Source: Patella vulgata (taxonomy: Eukaryota; Mollusca; Gastropoda; Patellidae). From it: a stretch of 64,000 bases of DNA. The first letter of the stretch is position 1, and every line of letters starts with the position of its first letter. Location of the stretch: positions 65,509,431 to 65,573,430 of the forward strand of contig NC_065882.2 in the NCBI RefSeq assembly GCF_932274485.2. The letters are read 5' to 3'. Under the pieces are notes generated by a model that was not told where the DNA came from, did no database searches, and was given only the letters and a program-made list of their open reading frames with translations. Position numbers and translations under genes: made by a program. This document shows, one piece after another, positions 1-11,399 of the stretch.

Positions 1-1512
1 GTCCGTCCGTCCGTCCGTCCACAATTTGTTTGTGGACACTCTACAGGTCACAATTCGATTTTGACGAAACTTGAAATATAGATTTATCTCCAACAGATCT
101 CGGCTGCTTTCGATATTGACATGTATCGGATCGAAACTTCATGGATTATGTCCCCTGTTTGTACGAAAAATCACTTTTTTAGCTTGTGGACCCTATAGAG
201 GTCACAATTTTTATCCGATTTTGTTGAAACTTGAAATGTAAGTTTATAATCCAAAGATCTCAGTTCCTTTCGCTATTCGCGCATATCAGACGGTAACTTC
301 CTGAATTATGGCCCCTGATTGTACGAAAAATCGCGTTTTTAGCTTGTGGACCCTAAAGAGGTCATAATTTTTATCCGATTTAAAAAACCGTATTATTATA
401 TCACCGTTACACCCTAAGGACGGCTGAGTTCGAATTTCGTGAAAATCGGCCGAAAATTTTAGTTGCAGAATTTGTAGCCGAAAGGTGCAGAAGTCCATCG
501 TCTGTGACCCGTGGTTGCGATCTCATAAAGGTACCCGGCGAGTTGGAATTGAAATGGGTTTGTGGCCGAAATGTGGACAAGTCCACCATCTCATGACCCT
601 TAATTGCGATGTTATAATAAATGTACCCGATGAGTTGGAATTGAAACGAAATGTGTTTTAGCGTCCTACTCTTCTGCACAAATCAGGTTAACGAAGATGA
701 GAGTAAACGACTGTCCTTGACAGGTCCCTGTCCCGTGATCAATTTTTATCCGATTTAAAAAACCGTATTATCATATCACCGTTACACCCTAAGGATGGCT
801 GAGTTCGAATTTCGTGAAAATCGGCCCAAAATTGACAGACAAAATGGCCGCCGTTCGTTCTCAAATAGCCTAAAAATATGGTATATCAAGGTTGTGGACC
901 CAAATTGACAGACAAAATGGCCGCCGATCGTTCTCAAATAGCCTAAAAATATGGTATATCAAGGTTGTGGACCCTATAGAGGTCACAATTTTTATCCGTT
1001 TTTTTTAAAACTTGAAATGTAAGTTTATAACCCAAAGATCTCGGTTCCTTTCGATATTCGCGCATATCGGACCGTAACTTCCTGAATTATGGCATCTGAT
1101 TGTACGAAAAATCGCATTTTTAGCTTGTGGACCCTAAAGAGGTCATAATTTTTATCCGATTTAAAAACCGTATTATTATATCACCGTTACAAGGACGGCT
1201 GAGTTCGAATTTCGTGAAAATCGGCCCAAAATTGACAGACAAAATGGCTGCCGTTCAGGCTCAAATAGCGTAAAAATATGGTATATCAAGGTTGTGGACC
1301 CTATAGAGGTCACAATTTTTATCCGATTTTGTTGAAACTTGAAATGTAAGTTTATAACACAAAGATCTCGGTGTCTTTCATTATTTGCTGCATATCGAAT
1401 TGTAATTTCCTGAATTATGGCCCTTGATTGTAGGAAAAATCACTTTCTTTTTAGCTTGTTCTCTATCCATCTCTCGAAAATGTGGGCGTATCCTGCCTGG
1501 CAGCCGCTGGTT
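1..1512. repeat. Interspersed modular repeat R1, copy 1 (5' end cut by window)
   Basis: The stretch starts with GTCC repeats and then alternates two modules. One begins near 'gtggaccctatagaggtc' and runs through 'gatctcgg' and 'cggaccgtaacttcc' to 'ttgtacgaaaaatc', about 160 bases. The other carries 'ccgttacaccctaagga' and 'gacagacaaaatggc'. The same modules recur at 41503-42282 and, more diverged, inside the two TIR elements at 6540-6770 and 7265-7560. Copies at 1 and 41.5 kb end alike, at 'ctgcctggcagccgc'. No long open frame exists on either strand. The 41.5 kb copy shows the head missing here, a short hairpin in the 'cccacattttcatgtgg' region. Class of element not recognised. Confidence 0.75.
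458..742 (-). repeat. SINE-like repeat with dimeric tail, inserted in R1
   Basis: This piece interrupts R1 and is the reverse complement of about 18204-18488. It holds two tandem units of about 75 bases (key words 'gagttggaattgaaa' and 'ggtggacttctgcac' on opposite strands) followed, on the minus strand, by a SINE-A-like 3' body ('gcagaagagtaggacgc'). R1 sequence resumes on both sides, which supports insertion. The pair forms a long-range inverted repeat about 17.5 kb apart. Confidence 0.6.
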
Positions 1513-1769
1513 TTGTGAATCAGTACTTTTTATGAGAAAAATTTCTCGGCCGTGTGCGTTATCCATTATCTTCAGATGTGGGACAGCATGGGCACTCAAA
1601 GCACAAGATAATGATAATATAGACATTATGTGATATCACAATTAATGATTTGCATCCATGAAATTGAATGACAAAGTCATTGTATTAATTCATAATAAAA
1701 ATTGACATCAAACGAGGTCTGAATTTCTCTGTTTAAAAAGCTCAATGTGTATGTATATACGCCAAAATG

Positions 1770-1866
1770 ACCATAGAGACCATGCGGGAGGAGGGGGGGG
1801 GGGAGATACATTGTCTCAGGAACCTGGCAAACCCCCTCCTGCAAAAATTCCCTGGATCCGCCCATG
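1770..1866. mobile_element. Fragment of GGATCCGCC-type MITE
   Basis: A G-run is followed by 'attccctggatccgccc', which resembles the inverted end of the 'CAGGGGCGGATC' element complete at 62071-62393. Only one end is visible, so this is probably a truncated copy. Outside it, 1513-1769 and 1867-1977 hold nothing I recognise. Confidence 0.35.
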
Positions 1867-1977
1867 GTCATTCTGCACACAGACAAGTATCTACTTCGAG
1901 AATATATCAATTTTATTTGTATATTTACAGGAGGGAGTGGGGATTAAGCGTATTTAAGTCCATATTTCTTCTTTTGA

Positions 1978-2181
1978 TTATATTATCAATTTTGACTTTA
2001 TGACTTTATAACATGGGAAAATACTAAATTTAATATCTAAATCTTTAGTACAAGTTTCTAAATGTTTAGAAACTTTCAAAACAGGATTTGTTTGTATACG
2101 TTGTTGCCTGTGTACCCGGATGCGTGCGCGTAGTTTAATACCGCATTCGCCTATATAGCATTTATTACTTTGGTGTAACAC
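1978..2181 (-). pseudogene. Penelope-like retroelement, GIY-YIG endonuclease fragment
   Basis: The minus strand encodes 67 residues with the signature of the C-terminal GIY-YIG nuclease of Penelope-like elements: 'YIGECGIKLRARI' followed by 'VHRQQ', then 'KVSKHLETC' and a closing 'IKFSIFPCYK'. In that family this domain follows a reverse transcriptase, which is absent here, so the copy is a short 5'-truncated remnant. The neighbouring R1 repeat and TIR element suggest an insertion-rich spot. The identification rests on motif recognition. Confidence 0.6.
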
Positions 2182-2185
2182 TATT

Positions 2186-3421
2186 AAGGTGCGTTCAAAC
2201 CGGGGGTTTAATCTGAATTGAATTCAGAATAAAGTCTTATTCCAGATTTAGGCGTCACACTCAATTCGCCAAAAATCCGAACTGAATCTGAAATAAAAAG
2301 TAGGTATATTTTCAGAAATCAATCTGGAACAACTGCGCTTGATTCAGATCAACCGGTTTACCGGAACCGAATAACTTTGCGCGCATGTTCACTTCTACTT
2401 CCGTTTATCGCATGGAGGGAAACGTGTATATTTTCCGGGTCAATATTCTGCAAATAAAAAAAATGACTATTGCAAACACAAATCAGTTGGGGTATAGCCT
2501 ATATATTGAGGTATATATAACACAGCCAGTTAAAAATCCAAATACAAAGATATGGCCAGCGTCTTGAGTTTAGTAGAGTCTAGTCTCCAGCATGTATTGT
2601 ATGTAGTTGGATGAAAATGACAACAACAATTATTGCTTTGCATTATGCATGTTAAGTGCTGAAAGGATTTCATTATGAAATGTATCTTCGCTAGTACAGA
2701 GTCGAGAGTGGAGTGCATGTACATACTTGTTGATACATAGCAAACGCGACCAGAATAGTAATAATCCCCATTCACCTTTGATGCTGGTGCAGACGAAATC
2801 GTGCCCGACCCGAAGAAGCAAGACCCGCAGTCACTGACGTAGCCTTGCTCGCCTTAAGACATTAAACTTTAGCAACAGAAGATCACGAATACGAATGACG
2901 GGTGCATCCACCTTGAATACAGGGGCTAAGTGAGAGGGACGCAATGGCGAGCTTTGCCTCAAGGTTTAAAGTTTTTGCGCCTCTTCGCAAATGGCTAAAA
3001 ATCACGCGGTTTCAATGCGGTTTTCTACATTATAATCATAATCCTAATGCCCATTGCTCAACCTATGTCAAACATATACCGTGGGTCAGATATGCTACAA
3101 ATCGACCCCTTTAGCATGTTCCACACAAAACAATATTACCCGGTGGCACTGGGAGGGACTGCCACCCCACCCCTCCCCCACACACACACACACATAAATA
3201 TTGTTTTTTGGGAGCCCGGACGGGATCTTGTTCCTCATGCAAAAATCATGGGTCACAACGCCCCTGCATGGATATGAATGACCTTCACTTCTGCTAGTTA
3301 TGTGCATTCAGTGTGGCGCGTTTCAATCTGAATAGGCTGTAATGAGACAAACCAATCCGAATTCCGGAGGCCGATCTGCGGAATTCGCATTGAATGCGCA
3401 TGCAGTGTGAACGCTGCTTTA
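2186..3421. mobile_element. Putative non-autonomous TIR DNA transposon
   Basis: The left end reads 'aaggtgcgttcaaac' and the right end, reverse-complemented, 'aaagcagcgttcacac'. Both lie beside TTA/TAG-like flanks. The sequence just inside both ends is rich in EcoRI-like 'gaattc' words. No transposase frame lies between. Size is about 1.2 kb. The GCGTTCA-type terminus is common among cut-and-paste elements with 3-4 bp AT target duplications, but the duplication is not exact here, so boundaries are provisional. Internal (CA)n and C-rich runs lie at 3160-3195. Confidence 0.45.
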
Positions 3422-3520
3422 GTGTTAGCAGACATCAGTTTCTTAAATATAGGATTTATTTACCTCGGGAACAGAATATGAAACAGCTATGCAAATACAA
3501 TTATATTGTCCAAAACTTAC

Positions 3521-4430
3521 CCAGTGATGACATATGTTCTTTTCTGCATTCATAGTCAACACAGTCTTGTCTGATTCCATCTCCTATCTCAAGTCGTCCG
3601 GTTGGTCCATCACACCATTCCTCTAGTATTGTGCCGTCAGTTAAAATCGAAAATGGGTGTACGAAATAAAATTCTTTGGATACTCAGAATGATAGGTACC
3701 TTGACGTATTTCGTCGAAACATATTTAGTACCCAAATTCTTATATCAAGTCGAGAAATGGTAAATGTCAGGGACCAGATTTGTACTGTTGAGTTGTCAGC
3801 GATATCACCCAAGGGAAAGCGGATTAAATCCCTAAAATAGTATTAGTACTACTGGCAGTAATAGGCGTAGTCGTGGTAGTGACGCTTGTAGCCATAGTAG
3901 TCGTTGTACCGTTAGTAGTAGTACTAGTACCGCCAGTACTCGTAGTAGTTGTAGTAGTACTAGTAGTAGTTTTAGTAGTAGTAGTATATAGTAGTCGTAG
4001 TTGTAGTAGTAGTAGTAATACTATAGTAGTCGTAGTAGTAGTAGCATTCTTATTGGTAATTACTTACGTGATCTTATTTTGTGGTAAATGTCAGGGAATG
4101 CGGAATCGACCAGATTTGTACTGTTGAGTTGTCAGCGATATCACCCAAGGGAAAGCGGATTAAATCCCTAAAATAGTATTAGTACTACTGGCAGTCATAG
4201 GCGTAGTAGTACTAGTACCGCCAGTACTCGTAGTAGTACTAGTAGTAGTAGTAGTAGTAGTCGTAGTCGTAGTAGTAGTAATACTATAGTAGTCGTAGTA
4301 GTAGTAGCATTCTTATTGGTAATTACTTACGTGATCTTATAACAGTTGTGGGTTGCAAGGACACAAAAGCTTCGTTCTGTACAACCATCTTCACCACCAA
4401 GAACACGGTAATTACAATCTCGCACTTCAT
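3521..4430 (-). CDS. Small secreted Cys-containing protein (two exons, 3' end uncertain)
   Basis: Exon 1 is 4430-4331 on the minus strand. It starts MKCEIV with a hydrophobic stretch (ITVFLVVKMVV) that looks like a signal peptide, and ends in phase 1 at a 'gtaagt' donor. Exon 2 is 3682-3521, preceded by an AG and ended by another 'gtaagt'. It continues in frame with an acidic, three-Cys segment whose keys are 'EEWCDGPTGRLEIGDG' and 'DCVDYEC'. Together they give about 87 residues. If the second donor is not used, the frame stops six codons later (ending GKFWTI); otherwise a third exon lies left of 3500 and was not found. I do not recognise the family. Intron 1 holds a local duplication and a GTA-type microsatellite. 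The matching splice phase and clean signal peptide argue for a real gene, but there is no homology evidence. Confidence 0.45.
3759..4340. repeat. Tandem duplication (~320 bp) with GTA/TAG microsatellite
   Basis: Copy 1 (about 3759-4077) and copy 2 (about 4082-4340) share the block from 'cagatttgtactgttgag' through 'aaagcggattaaatccc', then long GTA/TAG runs, then 'ggtaattacttacgtgatc'. The duplication includes the donor splice site and last bases of exon 1 of the minus-strand secreted-protein gene, so a decoy donor now sits inside its intron. Confidence 0.8.
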
Positions 4431-4639
4431 GTTGACCAAATAAAATTATGTTTTATTTTCAAATTAACCTGAAATTAAATAATACTTTTAAATGAGATGG
4501 TCTACCTATATCTATATGCTAACAATAACACACGTCTTCGTCCAAACATTACACAGATTAAACGATTCTATTCCTTACGGTAACTAAACGGGGCTTATCT
4601 TCCTACCTTTCTGCTTCAACCAGGCTACAGAAGCCATGC

Positions 4640-4832
4640 ATACGCCATACCCTAGCAATAATTCAATTCCAACTGTCAAGGGTTCTTTATCGTGCACGCC
4701 AATGTGTACACGCTATTAGACGTTGTTTCTGGTCAGATATCCCGACCTACACCACTAACAAGGGGAAATCACGCCGGAAAATCAGATCAGCGAGCCAGCG
4801 TCTTACTCACTGAACTACCACGGCTCCCGATT
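4640..4832 (-). mobile_element. SINE-A fragment (tRNA-derived SINE)
   Basis: The minus strand reads a tRNA-like start (gagccgtggtagttc), a degenerate box B zone, then the family's body words: 'gtgcacgataaagaacc', 'gacagttggaattgaa' and 'ggcgtatgc'. It is an old, diverged copy lacking the CATTT tail. Confidence 0.6.
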
Positions 4833-5017
4833 CATTCGTGATGGACGAAACTAAAATTTACAAATGACAATTGACCAGGTAGCAACAGACAATTTCGCCG
4901 TTTCTGAATTGGCACACTGCATCGCGTACAGGCTACGTGTCTTTCTGCAACCACCTATGATGTTCCACTGAGAAGTGGAAACCAGGTTGGTAAACACCGG
5001 AACTTTTCTCGAACAGC

Positions 5018-5285
5018 ACAGAGAGAGAGAGAGAGGGAGAGAGAGAGAGAGAGGGGGGTTTAACGTCCACTCGGGACTGACGCATGGTTTAATTTATTTC
5101 AATTATTCGCTTGCGCGTTAGGGCCTTTAGCAGTAGGAGGAAAGCGGAGGACCCGGAGAAAACCCACAAGGTTGTACATGTAGAGGCGGCACTACTCCTT
5201 GTCACTCGAACAGCACAGGGACCCAAAAGTCGGACCTCCCGGTTAGTAAACCAGCACCTGATTCACTGACCCTCCGTGACTCCTG
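5018..5285 (-). mobile_element. SINE-B with (TCTC)n tail
   Basis: The second SINE family of the window, in minus orientation. A GA run at 5022-5054 (the TCTC tail on the minus strand) is followed by 'tttaacgtccactcggga', 'aattattcgcttgcgcg', 'gcggaggacccggaga' and 'ccttgtcactcgaac'. The same order occurs at 12600, 17385, 33505 and 53161. Copies share a poly-TC tail rather than the CATTT tail of SINE-A. Confidence 0.65.
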
Positions 5286-5532
5286 GATAAGTTTCCTATT
5301 TGTAATTAGAGCATAATAAAAGCATGATTTTGAATATAATACCGTATATAATCATAAGATTCTATATAATACTATTAATTCAAGAAAAATGAAGAAATAC
5401 TTCGTCGAAAAACAAAACCCCCACAAAATTTCCCGTCGTCTTTTGCAAACTTATGTGTAACATATTTTTAAAATGAATAAAGGTAATGAATATTCAGTAT
5501 CAACAAAATGAATGAAATATTATGAATAAAGT

Positions 5533-5600
5533 TAAAGGAGCTAAATCGCTAATATTTGGGACCTAGAAATTGACCCAAATGGGCAGCAACACATATAATA
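5533..5600. repeat. Short interspersed repeat shared with 62427-62480
   Basis: The words 'aaaggagctaaatcgctaat' and 'atttggga' occur here and at 62427-62480, followed by similar 'acaaatggg' or 'ccaaatggg' text. The family is not identified. The rest of 5286-5620 is AT-rich with nothing recognised. Confidence 0.45.
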
Positions 5601-5620
5601 ATGAAAGCTGATTGTATATA

Positions 5621-7985
5621 CAGCCCTAAGACCATCTAGAAAAAAGAGCTAAATTTTGGATGTTTGGGTTTGGCCCGGTTCACTGATTTTTAATTGCCTG
5701 GTATGCTAATCTAAACAATATGTCCAACTTGAGTGGCATTATTGCTGATATAGATAGTCCAGTTAGATAAGAGTTGATAGCTATAAACCTGCCATTGTGA
5801 GTATCAAATGACAACATTTTAATTTCTAAAATAAAAAGCTCTTTTTTATATAAATCATATTTATTATCGATGATGAGGTTGATAGATAACAGCTTAACAC
5901 TATTATATACAAATTACTCAATATAACACTTGAAGAATAGCCTAAAAGTATGTAATACAAGGTTGTGGTCTCTTTAGAGGTAAATTTAATATCTGATTGA
6001 CTTTAAATTAATATCCGTGTTTACAAAGAATCCTATTGATTTTCACCAAATTCCGATAATTACTGCCAGAGTTACATATATCGCCCTTTATCACTTTGAA
6101 AAATCTGGTGGACGCTCTAGGGGCTAAAGTTAATATCCGATTGACTTTAAATATATACACAGTCTTTAAGGTCATCAGACGAAGAAGCCGGTTGATTTTC
6201 AACGATTTCTGATAATGACTGCCAGATAGTTATCAACTGATTGATTTTATATTCATACACCGTGTTTACGCCTATATATAATAGTTTCGATTGACTTTAG
6301 ATTGATACACAGAGTTTAAGGTCTTGAGACGAACAAGTATATTGATTTTCAATGATTTTTGATAACTTGAACAGCTAAATACATGACATTAAGTGTTTTG
6401 TATATACGTCAGCATGGGTCAAACAAATTCCAATGATTTTCTGATAATTACATAACGAGTTGTTACTCTTAATCAGATTTTAGTGTATTGTAAATATTTC
6501 ATTACCGACAAATATCTCTGTTCCTTTTGATATTCACGCAAATCAGACCTAATTTCCCGTCTTATGACCCCCAATTTTACGAGAAATCACGTTTTTATCT
6601 TGTCCGATTATATGTTTATATCCCAAAGTTCTGGGTTCCAGTCGATACTTCGGACCGTGTCAGCCTGGATTATGATACCTGATTGTACGAAAAACTTGTT
6701 TTTAAAGCTTGTTTTCTGTCCATCTCTTGCAAAATGTTGGCGTCTCTTGCATGGCAACGCCTGTTTCCAAATATATTTCATATTCAAGCTGTATATTAAA
6801 TAACAAATAGATTGTTTTGGGGTAACCTCTCCCTGTATTTAAAAAATCCGTAAATGTTCATATTTTTGAACGAACATAAGATATTTTTGGATCAAATTTT
6901 CTTTAATAATAATTGATAAGTTTGTAAATAGTAATGTACCTTGTAGTCACATATAATACATGTACGATGGCTCAATAGGCCCTTTTCTATGGAAATAAAT
7001 ATGCATAGATGAATGTAAAATGCCACTGGCAAGAGTTATACATAGATAATGTGCTCAACAACGCTTATTTTACTTATGAATATTAATCTCCCCAGGAAAA
7101 AGGTCCAAAATCATTTAATTGGATAACATCAAATTGGTCAATGTCAAAGTATATGAGTAAAATAGTGTAAGATATTTTATAGCCTGGCTTAGAGAAGTTG
7201 CTGTAGATATTACATCTCATTAAATAAGCATATTATTACCGGTACTTTATGTAATATTTGAATCCATTTTTATACGCTGACATTTTCATGTGGACGTATA
7301 TTGTCGTCGGCTCTGTCCATCCGTCCGGACGTCCACAATTGTTTGTGAACACTCTACAGGTCACAATTTTTATCCAATTTCAATGAAACTTGAAATATAG
7401 GTTAATCCCCCTAAGATCTCGGTTCCTTCGATATTGGCATGTACTGGACTGTAACTTCATGGATTATGGCCCCCGATTGTACGAAATATTACGTTTTGAG
7501 TTCGTGAACAGTGTAGAGGTCACAATTTTTAGCCGATTTGGTTTAAATTTGAAATTTATGTTTGTATACCCTGGCTAAAACAAGATGCTACATCTAATTA
7601 AATAAGCTAATTATTACTTTATGTAATATTTGAATCAATTTTATTTTCATGATATAATTATTATATTAAATTGTTATTAAATCTGTTTATTTCTACATTC
7701 AATTTGATTATTTTCTTTTATTCTCTTATTCATTTTTAATTTTAATTTCAATTGAAAATCCCACAGAACCTGATTTCCAAATCATCTAGCTTTTATATTC
7801 TAAATATAGAGCAGTGTAATATGACACTTATACACTGCACCATCTAAATAGATAATAATTGGGCGACAATTTATTATCTTTGAGAAGTTGATGACAGGAT
7901 TCTCTTCAACAAACTTCCATTATCTTTGAGGTCAAATTCCTAAACATGAAGAAATCAGGCTGATTTCTAGTTGGTCTTAAGAGTG
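5621..7985. mobile_element. 2.37 kb non-autonomous TIR DNA transposon, copy 1
   Basis: The ends are inverted: left CAGCCCTAAGACCATCTAG; right, reverse-complemented, CACTCTTAAGACCAACTAG. TATA flanks both sides, compatible with a TA (Tc1/mariner type) or TATA duplication. A second copy lies at 14469-16736 with identical ends and nearly identical interior, apart from two gaps of about 65 and 33 bases and scattered substitutions. No transposase frame is present. The interior is AT-rich and includes R1-derived modules (6540-6770 and 7265-7560). The different flanks of the two copies show mobility rather than a segmental duplication. Confidence 0.75.
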
Positions 7986-9301
7986 TATAGAAACACAACC
8001 CTAAAAAATATATAATAAGTGCACACAAGGAGTATGTGTATAATAATTATTTATTTACAAATCAGTACAACATTTTTGTAATTAATATATGTCATGGTTT
8101 TCTGAAAACAAAAATAAAACGATAAAATGCTGTTAAATATTTATCAAAAATATGAAATTGTGGTTATCTCCCCTAGATATTAGATTTATTAGCTTTACAA
8201 TACATTACAATTTTACAAATGAATTGAAATGTGGTTTAGCGTCTTATTCCTTTGCACCGATTTGACAAATGAAAACGGGATAATTGTACAACAATAAGGC
8301 ATATATATAAATTACATTGACCAACAATAATTTATCTACATACAGTATACCAATAGTTGTCAAAGTGTATATAATAATGGAATGAGCTAAATATGAAAGA
8401 TATATTTTTCAAGCATAGTTAGGTCATCAAGTTCGATCCCAGAGAATGTAATATTTCTAATGACCTATATTGTAGATTGTCTTGTGGAACCAACACATTT
8501 TCATGGTGGATTGGCCGATATATTTAACAAATATTAACAAAGTAGGATAAATCCACAAGATCAAATTTTCTATTAGATTATAATATAGATTTAAAAATCG
8601 ATGGGGCTTAGTATACACCCAGAAGAGCCTCGTGTCTAATTTTGACATTTGACTTGACCTCAGCTAGTAGACGTCTATATAGGGAATCCTCTTCGAGTCT
8701 TTTTTGATACCAAAAAATATCAACACAAGTCGATATGAAAGTTATCAATCACAATATCTACTGTAGACGGCTATAAGGTGTTAAATATTGCCGGTAGTTC
8801 GTCAGGAAATGTGAAAATCATTCATATATTAGTTATAATACTGATGAGCCGTGGGTCGTAAACAAGGCGAGTGTTTCCTGTTTCACCGGTGATTCAATAT
8901 CAACAATAACAACCCAATATTATTTTCGAACTATAGTGTATTACGAAATGTCATAGAAAACTGGAAAGTATTCACGGTTTGATCACAGATATATTTGATT
9001 TGGTCACATCACATATATTTGATCAAGTACAAAGTCAAAATTCAACAGATTCACCATATTGATTCAATCATCAGAATACATATTTAGTTCACAATTCACC
9101 ATAATAATAGGGTTTAACGCCTATTTAACATACAACAGAACCAATTTACCACATTCACAATTGTTGTGTTCGTCGGATTATTCTTGCCACAGATACAAAC
9201 GATGTATTCCGAATTCTTGAATGTTCTAATTCCACACGGCGACTAACAGAAAACTCACGGATCGTAACAGAAAATGATCGAACTTGTATTGGGTTAATTA
9301 C
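7986..9301. other. AT-rich intergenic stretch, no gene seen
   Basis: Nothing is recognised except a short SINE-like tail at about 8220-8275 ('gaattgaaatgtggtttagc' and 'gcgtcttattcctttgcac'), which resembles the 3' part of the repeat at 458-742. Remaining frames are short and unconvincing. Confidence 0.5.
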
Positions 9302-9375
9302 CATCTGACAGTTGTTTCCGGTGGGCATCTGGCTCTCCTGGCAACCGGAATAATTTTCAGGAATTGCCATATTGT
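9302..9375 (-). other. Possible isolated coding exon
   Basis: On the minus strand an acceptor 'ttatatttacag' opens a 74-base segment ending at a 'gtaatt' donor. One frame reads about 24 codons with two Cys and an N-glycosylation sequon (key: PENYSGCQESQ). It could be part of an extracellular domain, but no partner exon was found and no family is recognised. Confidence 0.25.
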
Positions 9376-9479
9376 CTGTAAATATAATAAAACAAAACTT
9401 ACAAATTGAAGATGGGGGTAAAACACTGTATTTATTTGTAACCGTGAGATGAGATTAGCTAATTAGAGGTGAAAGCCTA

Positions 9480-10060
9480 TTGTTATTACTAAGATTAATA
9501 TTATTTTTTTTTTATTGGGGGAAGCTAGATCTCAGCAACTATAAGAGATAGAGGTTTGAAATTTGATTTTCTGTGGGAAAAGTGGTGTGCAGCTACTGCT
9601 TAAAACTATTTTGAAATTTGTTCGCATACCGGAAGTGACGTTAAGTACGAAAAACGAAAACTGGTCATAAATGTGGGAATTCTCAACCGATATTTACATT
9701 TTTGGATAGCTGGTTACATATCTGGGCAGATAGTAGTTCAAAACCGACAAATTTAGAAACTTTGTCGCTTTCATTTTTTTGGTGAAAATTGGAAAATTTT
9801 CTAAATTTTGGTAAAATTTTTATTTTTTGGAATTTTTACATTATGATTACATTTTTAGATAGCTAGTGTCGATCCGATTCCAACGATATAAAAAATATCT
9901 GAAATGTTAACTTTGATTTTTCACTTTTTTTTCGCATTTTGGTCAAATCGTAGAGTTCTTATTTTTTTAAAACGGCTTCAACGATTTTTCTGAAACCTCA
10001 GGAATATGAAGTCGAAGGTCTAATCCAGTCCTTAAACTATAAATGAACTGCACTGAACTA
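9480..10060. repeat. AT-rich repeat-like DNA on the left flank of the LINE
   Basis: The text has recurring phrases (a 'ggaagtgacg'-type word, 'gaaaattttctaaattttgg', 'cgatttttctgaaacc') that resemble 11400-12010 on the far side of the LINE. This suggests the LINE landed in an older degenerate repeat. No coding potential seen. Confidence 0.35.
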
Positions 10061-10146
10061 TAAACTATAAATGCACTGAAACAGCACTGCTGAGAGTATA
10101 TAACGATATTGTTACTAACACAGATAATAAACAGTCTGTCGTATTA

Positions 10147-10632
10147 GTGTTACTAGACTTAAGTGCCGCCTTTGATACTATTGATCATGATATTCTATTA
10201 AACCGGTTACAAACACGTTTTGGCGTCGATGAACTATGTCTAAAATGGATACGCTCTTATCTAACTGACAGGTCACAGTATGTAGTCATTGAGAAAGCAA
10301 CATCGTCTCCCAAAACCCTACGCTTTGGAGTTCCGCAGGGGTCGGTTCTTGGTCCCCTTTTATTCACTGCCTACACAACACCAATTGGCGATATCATCCG
10401 AAAACATGGAATTAACTTTCATCTTTATGCTGACGACACACAACTGTATCTTGCTTTGAAACCACCAAGTGACTCCACCGAAATCTGTAAACTTGAGGCT
10501 TGTATAGATGACATAAAAAATTGGATGAATCTTAATTTCCTAAAATTAAATGATGATAAGACAGAGGTCATCTTAATCAGCAGAAAATCTCTTTCTCAAT
10601 CCGTTAAAATCGGTGCGGTGATTCAACAATAA
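10147..10632 (+). pseudogene. LINE reverse transcriptase, N-terminal remnant
   Basis: A 161-residue frame covers RT blocks 3 to 6: 'DLSAAFDTIDH' (first catalytic Asp), 'PQGSVLGPLL', 'YADDTQLY' (catalytic Asp pair) and 'LNDDKTEVILI'. It starts internally at a Met-less region (the listed start is arbitrary) and ends by a frameshift shortly after the palm domain. It belongs to the LINE at 10063-11396. Confidence 0.85.
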
Positions 10633-10685
10633 CATCCTCTCAATCAGTTAAAAATCTTGGAGTTTACTTTGATCACGATCTTAAA

Positions 10686-11264
10686 ATGAAAAGTCACATC
10701 TCTACTACCTGCAAATCATTAAATCTTCATCTTTACAACATTGGTAAACTTCGACCATTTATAACGTCAAATATCGCTAAAATGTTAACTAACGCTTTCG
10801 TTCTCTCCAAACTAGATTACTGCAATTCGCTTCTATACCAATTACGAGCATCAGATATAAACAGACTCCAGAAAATTCAGAACAAAGCTGCACGTATCGT
10901 TTCTCTAACTAAACAATCTGAACACATTACTCCAGTACTCCAAAATCTTCATTCGCTACCAGTTTATCAACGAATTAATTTTAAGATCGGTCTTTTAACT
11001 TTTAATTGTCTAAATAATAACTGTTCCCCACAATATCTTAATGAACTTTTAACCCCGTATAAACCAAGCAGGAACCTACGCTCTGCTGATAAAAACTTAC
11101 TTCATGTTCCTACAGTAAAAACTAAAACTGGTGAACGGGCTTTTGTTTACGCCTCTGCTAACGTGTGGAATGAATTACCTAGACATGTTAAAGACTCTAC
11201 TAACGTTGCTGTTTTTAAAAAAAATCTTAAAACCGAACTTTTTAAACGTGCTTTTAAACTATGA
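10686..11264 (+). pseudogene. LINE reverse transcriptase, thumb and C-terminal remnant
   Basis: A 192-residue frame follows the shift. It shows the L2/CR1 C-terminal pattern: 'LDYCNSLLY', 'IQNKAARIV', 'LHSLPVYQRINFKI', 'FVYASANVWNELPRHV' and 'FKKNLKTELFKRAF', followed by a stop and the short 3' UTR. It is continuous with the preceding piece apart from one frameshift. Confidence 0.85.
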
Positions 11265-11399
11265 ACATGTTGACATTTTAATGTTTTAGAACTATTTGTT
11301 TTATATTATATGTAATATTTTAATTGTGAAAAGCGCCGCGGAGCAGCTGTTAGCTGGAGCACTCAGCGCTATACAAAATGATTATTATTATTATTAAAT

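Larger units (their letters stand above)
10063..11396 (+). mobile_element. L2/CR1-like LINE, 5'-truncated reverse transcriptase with 3' end
   Basis: The frame opens inside a reverse transcriptase at 'TETALLRVYNDI' and passes the hallmarks 'LLDLSAAFDTIDHD', 'GVPQGSVLGPLLF' and the catalytic 'YADDTQLY'. Near 10615 a frameshift moves the reading to a second frame (10686-11264) that carries 'SKLDYCNSLLYQL', 'LQKIQNKAARIV' and the terminal 'NVWNELP...FKKNLKTELF' motif. The 3' end, 'gcagctgttagctgg ... gcgctataca' plus (ATT)n, is typical of L2/CR1-type LINEs. The endonuclease and 5' part are absent. Only one clear frameshift makes it fairly young, but it cannot move by itself. Confidence 0.9.

Noticed and set aside
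3873-4127. Val-rich open frame
   Set aside because: Translation of the GTA microsatellite; no gene context.
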